Notes: generated by a model not told the origin, from the letters alone. Positions 17,229 to 25,934 are shown, numbered from the stretch's first letter. The stretch is 64,000 nucleotides of DNA from AWTP1-13 sp033764875 (GCA_033764875.1 JANRIO010000088.1:1-64000); one strand, 5' to 3'. Numbers and translations are program-made.

Positions 17229-17738
17229 ATGAGCGAAGACAAGCCAATCGAGAGCAAGCCGGTGGCGCACGAGTCCGTGGCGCACACCTCCACCATGCAA
17301 GGGGCAGCGGAAGCGGGGCACGGCCAGACCGGGCACGATCCCGGCGACGTGGGGGAGCTGCTGCGCCAGGCGGGCCTGCGGCCCACGCGCCAGCGCCTTG
17401 CACTCGCCGCGCTGCTCTACAGCAAGGGCGACCGGCACGTGACGGCGGAGCTGCTGCACGAGGAAGCCAACGAGGCCGGCGAGCAGGTGTCGCTCGCCAC
17501 CGTCTACAACACCCTGCATCAGTTCCAGACGGCAGGCCTGCTGCGCGAGATCTCGATCGGCGGGCAGCGCACCTATTTCGACACCAACGTCTCGAATCAC
17601 AATCATTTCTTCATCGAGGGCGAGGGCCGTCTCGTCGACATCCCGGCCAGCAGCATCGAGGTCAGCGGGCTGCCCGAGCCGCCCCAGGGCCTGCGCATCT
17701 CGCACGTCGACGTGGTGGTGCGCCTGGTCAAGGCGTGA
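17229..17738 (+). CDS. irr: Iron response regulator Irr, Fur family
   Basis: 169 residues. Irr represses or activates iron and heme genes when iron is scarce and is inactivated by heme. A His-containing lead (residues 1-40) precedes the Fur winged helix, RPTRQRLALAALL to SLATVYNTLHQFQTAGLL (recognition helix about 88-105). The sensing segment reads FDTNVSNHNHFFIE (117-130). The canonical Irr has HHH here; this one has H124-N-H126, so the middle His is Asn. ATG 17229 is chosen because the longer frame (from 17127) has no family sequence. Position opposite fabA supports Irr rather than Fur or Mur. Confidence 0.9.
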   Translation: MSEDKPIESKPVAHESVAHTSTMQGAAEAGHGQTGHDPGDVGELLRQAGLRPTRQRLALAALLYSKGDRHVTAELLHEEANEAGEQVSLATVYNTLHQFQTAGLLREISIGGQRTYFDTNVSNHNHFFIEGEGRLVDIPASSIEVSGLPEPPQGLRISHVDVVVRLVKA

Positions 17739-17877
17739 GGCGTCCGGCCACGGCCGCGACCTGCTGACACGCGACCGGAAGGCGGGGCGGCAAGCGTTTT
17801 GTCTCGGGCGCGCGCATCTGTTATTGAGGGACCTTGTTTGAATACATGGCCGTGCGCGCCCAAGGTCCAAGAGCCAG

Positions 17878-18876
17878 ATGCCGTCATCCGTCAAGAAGCC
17901 CGTCGTCATCGTCACCCGCAAGCTGCCCGAGGCCGTCGAGACGCGCATGCGCGAGCTGTTCGACGCGCGCCTCAACGTCGAGGATAGGGCGATGAGCCAG
18001 CGCGAGCTCGTCGAGGCCGTCAAGGTCGCCGACGTGCTGGTGCCGACGGTGACCGACCGCATCGACCGCTCGCTGCTGTCGCAGGCCGGCCCGCAGCTGA
18101 AGCTGATCGCCAACTTCGGCACCGGCGTCGACAACATCGACCTCGATACGGCGCGGGTGCGCGGCATCATCGTCACCAACACGCCGGGCGTGCTGACCGA
18201 GGACACCGCGGACATGACGATGGCGCTGGTGCTGGCGGTGCCACGCCGGCTGGCGGAGGGCGCCCGCTTCCTCAAGGAGAACGCCACGAGGTGGGACGGC
18301 TGGTCGCCCACGTGGATGCTCGGCCACCGCATCTGGGGCAAGCGGCTCGGCATCATCGGCATGGGCCGCATCGGGCAGGCGGTGGCGCGCCGGGCGCGCG
18401 CGTTCGGCCTGCAGGTGCACTACCACAACCGGCGGCGGCTTGCGGAGGAGATCGAGCAGGAGCTGGAGGCGACCTACTGGGACAGCCTCGACCAGATGCT
18501 GATGCGCATGGACATCGTGTCGGTGAACTGCCCGCACACGCCCGCCACCTACCACCTGCTCTCGGCGCGGCGGCTGAAGCTGCTGAAGCCGACGGCCTAC
18601 ATCGTCAACACCGCCCGCGGCGAGGTGATCGACGAGAACGAGCTCGCCAGGCTGATCGAGCAGGGGCAGATCGCGGGCGCGGGCCTCGACGTGTTCGAGA
18701 ACGAGCCGGCGATCAATCCGAAGCTGCTCGCCTCCGAGCGGGTGGTGGCGCTGCCGCACCTGGGCTCGGCCACCATCGAGGGCCGCATCGACATGGGCGA
18801 GAAGGTGATCATCAACGTGAAGACCTTCCTCGACGGCCACAACCCGCCGGACCGCGTGCACGCGGCGATGTTCTGA
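17878..18876 (+). CDS. gyaR: 2-hydroxyacid dehydrogenase (glyoxylate/hydroxypyruvate reductase type)
   Basis: 332 residues. It reduces glyoxylate or hydroxypyruvate with NAD(P)H. Nucleotide-binding motif LGIIGMGRIGQAVARRA (about 156-172). The catalytic Arg, Glu and His are in NTARGEVID, DVFENEPAI and LPHLGSAT. Length and the GTGVDNIDL segment fit D-glycerate dehydrogenase/GyaR. The exact substrate is not provable from motifs. A strong terminator follows about 105 nt downstream. Confidence 0.9.
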   Translation: MPSSVKKPVVIVTRKLPEAVETRMRELFDARLNVEDRAMSQRELVEAVKVADVLVPTVTDRIDRSLLSQAGPQLKLIANFGTGVDNIDLDTARVRGIIVTNTPGVLTEDTADMTMALVLAVPRRLAEGARFLKENATRWDGWSPTWMLGHRIWGKRLGIIGMGRIGQAVARRARAFGLQVHYHNRRRLAEEIEQELEATYWDSLDQMLMRMDIVSVNCPHTPATYHLLSARRLKLLKPTAYIVNTARGEVIDENELARLIEQGQIAGAGLDVFENEPAINPKLLASERVVALPHLGSATIEGRIDMGEKVIINVKTFLDGHNPPDRVHAAMF

Positions 18877-18981
18877 AGCTGGGGGCCTGGCCGCCCGTCG
18901 CCGGGTGCCGCGCGTGCCCTCGCTGCGATGCGGGATGGCCTGGCGGTGAGGCCCGCAGCCCACACTCGCGCGCCAGCGCGC

Positions 18982-19007
18982 GGGGCCGCTGCCCGCGGCC
19001 CCTTTTT
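18982..19007 (+). terminator. Rho-independent terminator after gyaR
   Basis: Perfect 8-bp GC stem (GGGGCCGC, 18982-18989; GCGGCCCC, 18995-19002), a 5-nt loop and five T residues (19003-19007). It is the textbook form and orientation for the plus strand and separates gyaR from the gene at 19070. Confidence 0.9.
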
Positions 19008-19069
19008 CGTCTCCTTGTGCTGGCAGGGGCTCAATCCGACGGCGGAGGAACCGCCATCCGGGAGGGGAC

Positions 19070-19669
19070 ATGCGCGTTTCTCAGTTCTTGACTTCGATCA
19101 TCTCCGTCATCGCGCTCGCGATCTCCGCCTACACGCTCTACGAATCCTCGCTGCGGGCGCCGCAGATCGCGACCTTCGTGGCGCCGCGCATCGACTACGT
19201 CGACCCGGACCGGCCCGAGGCCGTGCGGGAGGTGTTCATCCTGCCCATGACCATCGCCAACGACGGGGCACGGCAGGCAACCGTGATGGCCGTCACCCTC
19301 GAGGTGACCAATCCGCGCACGAAGCAGTCGAAGACATTCTACGCGGCGCGGATCGGGGCCTGGGGCGACCCCTCGCCCAAGCCCTTCGCGCCCGTGCCGC
19401 TGGCGGGCAAGGCCACATTCTCGCAGGCGCTGCAATTCGAGCCGCACGTGGGAGAAGAGGTGGCGCGCGTGCTCGACAGCGAGCCCGGCAGCTACCGGCT
19501 CAAGCTGACACTGGCAACGGCGCAGGCAGCCTCGCTCCTCGCCGACGGCGTGGCGCCCCTGGAGTTCGAGATGCAGGCCGGGCAGATGGACTACCGCATG
19601 TTCCAGGGTGCCGGCACGTTGATGATGTGGGCGCCGGGCTACCAGCCCGCCTCCAGCGCGCGACGCTGA
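19070..19669 (+). CDS. Membrane-anchored extracytoplasmic protein, unknown function
   Basis: 199 residues. GGGAGGGGAC upstream of ATG 19070 is a strong ribosome binding site. One N-terminal hydrophobic segment (LTSIISVIALAISAYTLYES, about residues 7-26) acts as signal anchor. The rest is soluble, with beta-sandwich character: alternating hydrophobic strands such as FILPMTIANDGARQATVMAV, reminiscent of small periplasmic adhesion-like domains. I do not recognise a named family. It follows the gyaR terminator, so it has its own promoter. Confidence 0.75.
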   Translation: MRVSQFLTSIISVIALAISAYTLYESSLRAPQIATFVAPRIDYVDPDRPEAVREVFILPMTIANDGARQATVMAVTLEVTNPRTKQSKTFYAARIGAWGDPSPKPFAPVPLAGKATFSQALQFEPHVGEEVARVLDSEPGSYRLKLTLATAQAASLLADGVAPLEFEMQAGQMDYRMFQGAGTLMMWAPGYQPASSARR

Positions 19670-19776
19670 GTTGATCGGGCGCGCGCGCCGCGGCCATGTA
19701 CCAGGTGGCGGTCTTGTCCTAGACTTGACGTGCCCTGATGTACAGAAATTGCAAAAGACAACAATTGGAGGAAATC

Positions 19777-20028
19777 ATGGATCCCGTCGTTCTCGTCATC
19801 TGGCTGGCCGTGGGTGCGATCGCCGGCTGGCTCGCAGGGCAGATCATGAAGGGTGGCGGCTTCGGGCTGATCGGCAACATCATCGTCGGCATCATCGGCG
19901 CCGTGGTGGCGGGGTTCATCCTGCCATTCCTCGGCATCTATATCGGCGGCGGCCTGCTGGGGGCCATCATCAATGCCACCATCGGCGCCTGCGTGCTGCT
20001 GTTCGTTCTGCGCCTCGTCAGGCGCTAG
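19777..20028 (+). CDS. GlsB/YeaQ/YmgE-family small membrane protein
   Basis: 83 residues with Gly-rich membrane helices and the family pattern AVGAIAGWLAGQIMKGGGFG then LIGNIIVGIIGAVVAGFIL. Known as transglycosylase-associated proteins, they are inner-membrane proteins often induced by stress; no catalytic activity is established. TTGGAGGAAATC directly before ATG 19777 supports this start over the one 13 codons earlier. Confidence 0.93.
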   Translation: MDPVVLVIWLAVGAIAGWLAGQIMKGGGFGLIGNIIVGIIGAVVAGFILPFLGIYIGGGLLGAIINATIGACVLLFVLRLVRR

Positions 20029-20408
20029 CGTCTCGACATCGACGGGAGTTGCCGCTCCTCGGGCTTGCTCGGGGAGTGAGCTTCGCGCGGGCCGATGCCA
20101 TGCGGCGGAGCAAGCGCGATTCATGCCGCTGGATCGCGAGCCTGCTTGGGTGCCCGCCTTCGCGGGCATGACGGCCGGCGTGGCGAGCCCCGCTTGCCGT
20201 CCCACCGGCGTCACAGCCGCGATGGAGGAAAGGGCCAGGGCTCCGAAACGTGCCGTGGTCGGCCGGGCTCACCGATCGGGCCCGGCGCAACTTCTCGAAT
20301 TGAAGCGCTGTCGCTAAGCTGTGTCCTCAGTGTCTCATGAAATTGGGACACTCGGCCGCACCAGGCGGGATGCTCTCGGCATCGGCGCCCGGGCCACAGG
20401 AGACGCAC
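20029..20408. other. Intergenic region with a short hairpin
   Basis: 380 bp without a credible gene. It holds a perfect 7-bp hairpin, TGCCCGC-cttc-GCGGGCA (20151-20168), of the sort found in short dispersed palindromes, followed by CATGACGGCC. The 3' end should contain the promoter of the DUF2235 gene. Open frames here are GC-driven. Confidence 0.55.
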
Positions 20409-21581
20409 ATGAAGAACATCGTCGTCTGCTTCGATGGCACCTGGAACACCTCCGACGCCGCCTATCCGACCAACGTCGTGAAGACGGCGCAGCTGTTGCA
20501 GGCCACCGACAGCAAGGGTACTGCGCAGGTGGTCTTCTACGATGAAGGCGTGGGATCGATGCAGGTGGCGTTCGGCGCCAGCATCAACAACTTCCTCGGC
20601 GGCGCCTTCGGCGTGGGGCTGCTCGAGAACATCGAGGACGCCTACCGGTTCCTGGCCTTCAACTACGCGCCGGGGGACCGCATCTTCATCTTCGGGTTCT
20701 CGCGCGGGGCCTTCAGCGCCCGCTCGTTCGGCGGGCTGATCCGCACCTGCGGCATCCTCGCCAAGCAGCATGTCGGCAAGGTGAAGGAGGCGGTGCGGCT
20801 GTACAGGAACCGCGACAGGGAGGCGGGCCCCGACGCCGCGCCCTGCGCCGCGTTCCGGCGCGACTACAGCGTGGCGACCTTCACGGGCAATCCGGGCGAG
20901 CACGGGGCGCTGACCGTCGAGTACATCGGCGTGTGGGACACGGTGGGCGCGCTCGGCATCCCCTCCGGCGTGCCGTTCGCGCGCAATTTCAACAAGAAGT
21001 ACGCGTTCCACGACGTCAGCCTCAGCCGCATGGTGCTGAGCGCGCGGCACGCGGTGTCGATCGACGAGCGGCGGCGCACATTCACGCCGTCGCGGTGGAA
21101 GAACCTCAAGGAGCTCAACGCCAGCTGCGGGCAGGACGTCGCGGCCTCGACCGCGCCCTACCAGCAGGTGTGGTTTCCCGGCGACCACGCCTCGGTCGGC
21201 GGCGGCGGCGACGTCAACGGGTTGTGGCAGGCGGCATTGGTGTGGGTGGTGGAGGGCGCGCGGCTGCGCGGGCTCGCAGTCAACGAGGAGGTGCTCGAGG
21301 GGTACCGGCGCGACATCGACTACAGGGCGTCGGTCTATTGCATGAAGCGCCCGGTGTTCAGCTTCGCCTCGATCTCCCTGCGCCGCTGGCGCAGGGGCCC
21401 GAGCGATGGGGTGCTGACCGAGGTCTCGGATGTGGCGCTGCAGAGGATCAAGGCGCAGCCGGAGGAGCTGTTCGAGCGCCGGCGCTACCGGCCGATGTCC
21501 CTGCGGGGCTTCATCGAGCGGTTCGCCGACCAGATCGGCGCCCGCTGGCGCGAGCCGGGTGGCGGGTGGTGGCGCTGGTGA
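20409..21581 (+). CDS. DUF2235 alpha/beta hydrolase (Tle1-like phospholipase fold)
   Basis: 390 residues. It opens MKNIVVCFDGTWNTSDAAYP, the DUF2235 signature. The nucleophile elbow is GFSRGAF (S98). Candidate acid D177 (GVWDTVGALG) and histidine H260 (WFPGDHASVGGGG) complete a Ser-Asp-His set. Family members include the type VI secreted phospholipase Tle1, but many are lone intracellular proteins; no T6SS gene is in the window and there is no signal peptide. ATG 20409 is chosen because the family motif starts at once. It overlaps the next gene by 4 nt. Confidence 0.88.
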   Translation: MKNIVVCFDGTWNTSDAAYPTNVVKTAQLLQATDSKGTAQVVFYDEGVGSMQVAFGASINNFLGGAFGVGLLENIEDAYRFLAFNYAPGDRIFIFGFSRGAFSARSFGGLIRTCGILAKQHVGKVKEAVRLYRNRDREAGPDAAPCAAFRRDYSVATFTGNPGEHGALTVEYIGVWDTVGALGIPSGVPFARNFNKKYAFHDVSLSRMVLSARHAVSIDERRRTFTPSRWKNLKELNASCGQDVAASTAPYQQVWFPGDHASVGGGGDVNGLWQAALVWVVEGARLRGLAVNEEVLEGYRRDIDYRASVYCMKRPVFSFASISLRRWRRGPSDGVLTEVSDVALQRIKAQPEELFERRRYRPMSLRGFIERFADQIGARWREPGGGWWRW

Positions 21582-22630
21582 GCGACGAGACGGGATCCGA
21601 GGCGGCGGCGATGAAGGCGGTCGCCGGGCTCTACCATGCCTACTTCACGGGGCTCATTCTGACGCTCGTGACGCGTGCGGGCGCGCCGGCGGCGGCGCGC
21701 TGGGTGCACCACCTCTTCCGCCACCAGCATCACGAGAAGTTCCTGTCGAGCTTTGCCAAGCTCGGCCTCGAGGGCATGCCGGACGCGGTCGCGTGCGCGG
21801 CCTACCACTACCTCTCGAACGCGGTCGGCGGGGTTGAGGTGGAGTTCATGCGCGAGAGCGACCGCAAGGCGTGGGTGAACTTCGTGCCGCCGCGCTGGAT
21901 CTACCCCGGCGCCAGCATCTGCGGGGTCCCGAGCGAGGTGTCGCGCGGCTTCCTCACGGGGTGGTATGCGCAGAACGGGGTGTCGCTCGGCAACCCGCGA
22001 CTCGGCTTCGTGTGCACCAGCCAGACGACGGACGGCCAGCATGGCCTCTCCGGCTACTTCCTCGAGCACGACCGGGAGCTGGCGCCCGAGGAGCGGCTGC
22101 GGTTCAGCCCCGGCGAGCTGCCGCCGCCGTTCGATCCGGAGGCGGCGCCGCGGCTGCCGTCTGCGGCGTGGCCGGCCGAGCGCCTAGCCAAGGCCGAGCG
22201 CAACTACGCCATCGAGTACATCCGCTCAGGCCTGCCCCGGCTCGTCGAGCTGCTCGGGCCGGCGGAGGCCTCGCATCTTGGGCGCACGGCGGGGCGGCTG
22301 ATCGGCGCGCAGCTCTATCGCGATGTGGCCAGCCGGCTCGGCATCGCGCGCGGCGGCGCAGAGGCCTTCGGGCGCCTGATGGCGGGGCTCGCGGAGGGGG
22401 AAGGCGATGCGGCGGGCATCACGGGGGAAGGCGCCGGCATCGAGGTGCGGCGGCCGTCGTGGCGGCTGATGCGGGGCATCTCGCCGGTGTCGCCGGCCGT
22501 GTTCGAGGCGTGGAACGGGCTCCTGGAGGGCCTGCTCGTGGTGCACGACCGCTTCCTCGTGCTTGAGACGCTGGCGCGCCTCGACTACGGAGACGATGCC
22601 TTCGTGTGGCGCATCCGCCGGCGGGGTTGA
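21578..22630 (+). CDS. Protein of unknown function coupled to the DUF2235 hydrolase
   Basis: 350 residues. A GTG start (21578) overlaps the DUF2235 stop as GTGA, so the two are probably translated together; ATG 21611 is the alternative. The N-terminal half is rich in aromatic and His residues (HHLFRHQHHEKFL, then AYHYLSNAVGGVEVEFM, then FVPPRWIYPGASICGVPSE). The middle, NGVSLGNPRLGFVCTSQTT, looks like a folded catalytic or ligand-binding core. The C-terminal third is helical and acidic. No membrane segment or nucleotide motif is visible. I do not recognise the family. Tight coupling suggests it works with the hydrolase as modifier, chaperone or second enzyme; that is inference. Confidence 0.75.
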   Translation: MSDETGSEAAAMKAVAGLYHAYFTGLILTLVTRAGAPAAARWVHHLFRHQHHEKFLSSFAKLGLEGMPDAVACAAYHYLSNAVGGVEVEFMRESDRKAWVNFVPPRWIYPGASICGVPSEVSRGFLTGWYAQNGVSLGNPRLGFVCTSQTTDGQHGLSGYFLEHDRELAPEERLRFSPGELPPPFDPEAAPRLPSAAWPAERLAKAERNYAIEYIRSGLPRLVELLGPAEASHLGRTAGRLIGAQLYRDVASRLGIARGGAEAFGRLMAGLAEGEGDAAGITGEGAGIEVRRPSWRLMRGISPVSPAVFEAWNGLLEGLLVVHDRFLVLETLARLDYGDDAFVWRIRRRG

Positions 22631-22660
22631 GGCTTATACTGCAGCCCGCCATGCGCAGCC

Positions 22661-22700
22661 CCTGGGTCCCGGATCAGCGCTGCGCGCTGTCCGGGATGAC
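22661..22700 (+). repeat. REP-like palindrome, copy A (inverted relative to copy B)
   Basis: 40-bp element beginning CCTGGGTCCCGGA and ending TCCGGGATGAC. Internally it folds: TCCCGGA pairs with TCCGGGA, and CAGCGC with GCGCTG. Its reverse complement matches copy B at 22777. Confidence 0.75.
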
Positions 22701-22776
22701 AGGAGAAGACACTGCCACCGGCGCTTTGATCAGCCCGCGCGCGATGGCACTCTTTGCCTCATGGACTGCTATCCGT

Positions 22777-22820
22777 GTCATCCCGGCCGGAGCGCGAAGC
22801 GCGCAGCGCCGGGACCCAGG
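22777..22820 (-). repeat. REP-like palindrome, copy B
   Basis: 44-bp element GTCATCCCGG ... CCGGGACCCAGG, the inverted counterpart of copy A 76 bp away. Together they form a head-to-head doublet between the convergent gene at 21578 and the FKBP gene, a typical REP/REPIN location. Confidence 0.75.
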
Positions 22821-22875
22821 GCCGCGCACCGCGTGTGGCGGTGTCGAAGGAGTCCATTGTGCGGATCGCGGCAAC

Positions 22876-23337
22876 TCAGCCCTTGATGTCGAGCAGTTCG
22901 ACCTCGAAGAGGAGCGTGGCGTTGGGCGGGATGACGCGGCCGGCACCGCGGGCGCCGTAGCCCAGATCCGGCGGGATGATGAGGGTGCGTTTTCCCCCGA
23001 CCTTCATGGTCGAGACGCCCTCGTCCCAGCCCTTGATCACCATGCCGACGCCGATCTTGAACTCGAACGGCTGGCCGCGGTCGACGGAGCTGTCGAACTT
23101 GGCGCCCTTCTGGCCGTTCTCGTAGAGCCAGCCGGTGTAGTGCATGACGCAGGTCTGGCCCGCCTTGGGCGAGGCGCCGGTGCCGGCGGTGGTGTCGATG
23201 GTCTTCAATCCAGAAGCAGTCGTCATGGTCTTTCCTTGTTGGGCCGAGGCCGGTTCGATATGCATGAGGCCTGCGCCAAGGCCGAGGCCCAGCGCCAGCA
23301 CCATCGTCGCCGCTTTGCGCACGTTGCGTCGCAGCAT
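22876..23337 (-). CDS. Secreted FKBP-type peptidyl-prolyl cis-trans isomerase
   Basis: 153 residues. A Sec signal peptide with hydrophobic core MVLALGLGLGAGL is followed by a likely cleavage at ASA-QQ. One FKBP domain (about 45-153) has the core motifs MHYTGWLYENG, FDSS, FEFKIGVGMVIKGWDEGV, LIIPPDLGYGARG and VIPPNATLLFEVELLDI. It should catalyse proline isomerisation in the periplasm. It is the last gene of a minus-strand run, 83 nt after the HAD gene. Confidence 0.93.
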   Translation of the reverse strand: MLRRNVRKAATMVLALGLGLGAGLMHIEPASAQQGKTMTTASGLKTIDTTAGTGASPKAGQTCVMHYTGWLYENGQKGAKFDSSVDRGQPFEFKIGVGMVIKGWDEGVSTMKVGGKRTLIIPPDLGYGARGAGRVIPPNATLLFEVELLDIKG

Positions 23338-23420
23338 TCAAGATCTCCAAGTTGGATGAGACAGGTGCGGGGTCTTCATAGGGGCTTTCGCAGGCGGAAG
23401 CGAGGCGCGCCCCGCGGCAA

Positions 23421-24128
23421 TTAGCCGGGGTTGCGGAACATCGCCTCTCCCGGGAGGTCGGCCACGCTCGCCAGGATGAGATCGGCGAGGCCTTCGAGAT
23501 CCTGGCGCGCGCTGGTGCCGCTCAGCACGCCCACGTTGAGCCCGGCGCCGGCGGCCCGGCCCATGGCGAGATCGTGCACGGCATCGCCGACCACGGCGAT
23601 GTCGCGCAACGGGGTGCCGGTCGCAGCGGCAAAGCCGTGCACCATGCCGGGACCCGGCTTGGCGCCGAGGCCGGTGTCACAGCCGGCCGCGAAGGCGAAG
23701 AGCGGGAGCAGATCATGGGCCGCGAGCGAGGCGCGCAGGCCGGCGTCGCTGTCGTTGGTGGCGAGCCCCAGCAGGAAGCCGCGGGCCTTGAGGAGGAGAA
23801 GGGTCTCGCGGGCCTGCGGCACCAGCACCGAATGGGCGGCGCCGGCCTCGGCGAAGATGCGGTCGATGCCGGCCTCGAGCGTGATCGCGGCCGCGACGTC
23901 GGGGTGCGAGGCAAAGGCCTCGGCGATGTCGGCGACGGAGCCTGCCGCCAGCGGCGAGCCCGGAACCACGCTGCCCGTCGCCGGGTCCTGGCCGCCGAGC
24001 GCGAGGAGCTCGTTTGCAAGGGCCGCGTCGCCGCCGGCGGCAAACAGCGCCACCTTGCGGTTGATCGGCAGCCAGGTGCGCCAGTAGTCGATCAGCGTGC
24101 CGTCCTTGTCGAAGAGAATGGCACGCAT
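23421..24128 (-). CDS. HAD-superfamily hydrolase, phosphoglycolate-phosphatase-like
   Basis: 235 residues. HAD motif I is FDKDGTLID (residues 5-13), motif II LATNDSDAG, motif III near GAKPGPG, motif IV VVGDAVHDLAMG. The cap is alpha-helical (type C1), as in Gph and PGMB. The substrate is unknown. ATG 24128 is chosen because motif I must be near the N-terminus. It follows moeB by 22 nt in the adh-panE-moeB-HAD order. Confidence 0.87.
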   Translation of the reverse strand: MRAILFDKDGTLIDYWRTWLPINRKVALFAAGGDAALANELLALGGQDPATGSVVPGSPLAAGSVADIAEAFASHPDVAAAITLEAGIDRIFAEAGAAHSVLVPQARETLLLLKARGFLLGLATNDSDAGLRASLAAHDLLPLFAFAAGCDTGLGAKPGPGMVHGFAAATGTPLRDIAVVGDAVHDLAMGRAAGAGLNVGVLSGTSARQDLEGLADLILASVADLPGEAMFRNPG

Positions 24129-24150
24129 GTCCGTCCCCGGGGTGCAGGCG

Positions 24151-25002
24151 TCAGGCGCTGCAAGCCTCGTCCTGGGCCGCTGTCGCGTAGGTCTCGGCGT
24201 CGAGCGCCAGGATGCTCGGGGTGTCGCCCGAGAGCGGGTTCGCCGGGTCCCAGGCATAGCGCATCTCGGAGAAGCGCGCAGCCAGCGCATCGTAGATGAG
24301 GAGGCGGCCTGCCAGGCTGTCGCCGATGCCGAGAAGCTCCTTGATCACCTCGGTCGCCTGCAGCGTGCCGATGACGCCGACGGAGGCGCCCAGCACGCCG
24401 ACCTCGGAGCAGTTGGCGACGGTGCCGGGCGGCGGCGGCTCGGGAAACACGCAGCGGTAGGTGGGGAATGGCACGCCGGCGGCGTCCTTGAGGTGCGGCT
24501 TGAAGGTCGTCACGTAGCCGTCGAACTGGCCGACGGCGGCAAACACCAGCGTGCGCTGCGCCAGGTAGCAGGCGTCCGAGACGAGGTAGCGGGTGGCGAA
24601 GTTGTCCGAGCCGTCGGCGACGACGTCGTAGCGGGAGATCAGCGCGAGCGCGTTGGCGGCGGTGAGACGCGCCTCGTGCCGCTCGACCTCGACGTGCGGG
24701 TTGATGCGCGCCAGCGTCTGCCGCGCGCTCTCGACCTTGGGCGTGCCGACGGAGCCGGTGTCGTGCACCACCTGCCGCTGCAGGTTGTCGAGGGAGACGC
24801 GGTCGTCGTCGACGACGCCGATGTGGCCGACGCCGGCCGCCGCCAGGTAGAGCAGCACGGGCGAGCCGAGGCCGCCGGCGCCGATCACGAGCACGCGCGC
24901 GGCCTTGAGCGCCTGCTGGCCCTGGCCGCCGACCTCGCGCAGGACGAGATGGCGCTTGTAGCGCGCGATCTCCTCCGGCGTCAGGGGCTCGGTGCGTGCC
25001 AT
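24151..25002 (-). CDS. moeB: MoeB/ThiF-family adenylyltransferase
   Basis: 283 residues. It activates a sulfur-carrier protein (MoaD or ThiS) by C-terminal adenylation. ATP site GAGGLGSPVLLYLAAAG (about 42-58), VVDDDRVSLDNLQRQ (substrate/ATP contacts), VVADGSDNFATRYL. The usual Cys-x-x-Cys zinc pairs are not both visible: YRCVFPEPPPPGTVANCSE has two widely spaced cysteines. There is no C-terminal rhodanese domain. ATG 25002 chosen; the longer frame has no family sequence. It lies 5 nt downstream of panE. Confidence 0.88.
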   Translation of the reverse strand: MARTEPLTPEEIARYKRHLVLREVGGQGQQALKAARVLVIGAGGLGSPVLLYLAAAGVGHIGVVDDDRVSLDNLQRQVVHDTGSVGTPKVESARQTLARINPHVEVERHEARLTAANALALISRYDVVADGSDNFATRYLVSDACYLAQRTLVFAAVGQFDGYVTTFKPHLKDAAGVPFPTYRCVFPEPPPPGTVANCSEVGVLGASVGVIGTLQATEVIKELLGIGDSLAGRLLIYDALAARFSEMRYAWDPANPLSGDTPSILALDAETYATAAQDEACSA

Positions 25003-25007
25003 CCCGC

Positions 25008-25934
25008 TCACGCCCTGGGTGCGCCGTTGACGAAGGGCGCCAGCGCCTGGGTTACGAAGCGATGCGTCGGCGTCGGCACGCCGGCGCTGCGGCCAAGGCG
25101 CACGACGGCGCCCGACAGGCCGTCGAGCTCGATGGGCTTGCCGCTCATGAGGTCGTGCGCCATGGAGGCCATCATGGGCCGCGGCAGGCCGTCGAGCACC
25201 TTCTTGACGCTGGCGGCGTCCTCCGCCACGAGGCCGGTCTCGAGGGCGACGCCGACGGCGACCGTCTCGTCGACGGCGGCCTCGAGAAGAGCCTTGGTCT
25301 CGGCCGCGTCGCGGATGGGGCCGATCGAGGTGCGGGTGAGCGCGGTCATGGCGGCCAAGGGGGCGAGCATCGCGAACTTCAGCCACAGCTCGCGGCGGAT
25401 GCTCTCGGAGATGGAGGCGGCGATGCCAGCCGCCGTGCAGGCGGCGTGGAAGCGGGCGACACGGTCGCTCGGCTTGCCGTACGCCTCGCCGAACTGCAGG
25501 GAAGCGAAGCGGCCGATCTGCTTGATCACGCCAGGCTCGGAGATGTGCGAGGCGATGCGGGCGACGCCCGGCACCACGTGGCCGGCGCCGACGACGCGGG
25601 CGATGCGCTCGCTGCTCTCGACGCCGTTCTGGAAGGTGAAGATGGCGGCGCCCTTGGCAACGAGGCCCTTCAGGCTCTCCGCTGCCGTCTCCGTGTCGCG
25701 CATCTTGACCGCGAACATGACCACATCGGCCCGGTCGACCTCGCGGGCATCGGCGGCGACGGAGACGGGTTGGAGCGTCAGGGCCCCGAGCTCGGCATCG
25801 AGCCTGAGCCCCTTCGTCCGCATGGCCTCGAGATGGCTGCCGCGCGCGATGAAGGTGACGTCGTTGCCGGCGGCGGCGAGCCGCGCGCCGAAATAGCCGC
25901 CGACGCCGCCCGGGCCCATGACCACGATTCTCAT
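25008..25934 (-). CDS. panE: 2-dehydropantoate 2-reductase (ketopantoate reductase)
   Basis: 308 residues. It reduces ketopantoate with NADPH to pantoate for coenzyme A. N-terminal GPGGVGGYFGARLAAAG is the cofactor motif. The family ApbA/PanE segments FTFQNGVESSERI and WLKFAMLAPLAAMTALTR (substrate helix with Lys) are present. Starts MRIVVMGPGG. Paralogs of this family with unknown substrates are common, so the symbol is by best fit. It is within the adh-panE-moeB-HAD run. Confidence 0.85.
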   Translation of the reverse strand: MRIVVMGPGGVGGYFGARLAAAGNDVTFIARGSHLEAMRTKGLRLDAELGALTLQPVSVAADAREVDRADVVMFAVKMRDTETAAESLKGLVAKGAAIFTFQNGVESSERIARVVGAGHVVPGVARIASHISEPGVIKQIGRFASLQFGEAYGKPSDRVARFHAACTAAGIAASISESIRRELWLKFAMLAPLAAMTALTRTSIGPIRDAAETKALLEAAVDETVAVGVALETGLVAEDAASVKKVLDGLPRPMMASMAHDLMSGKPIELDGLSGAVVRLGRSAGVPTPTHRFVTQALAPFVNGAPRA

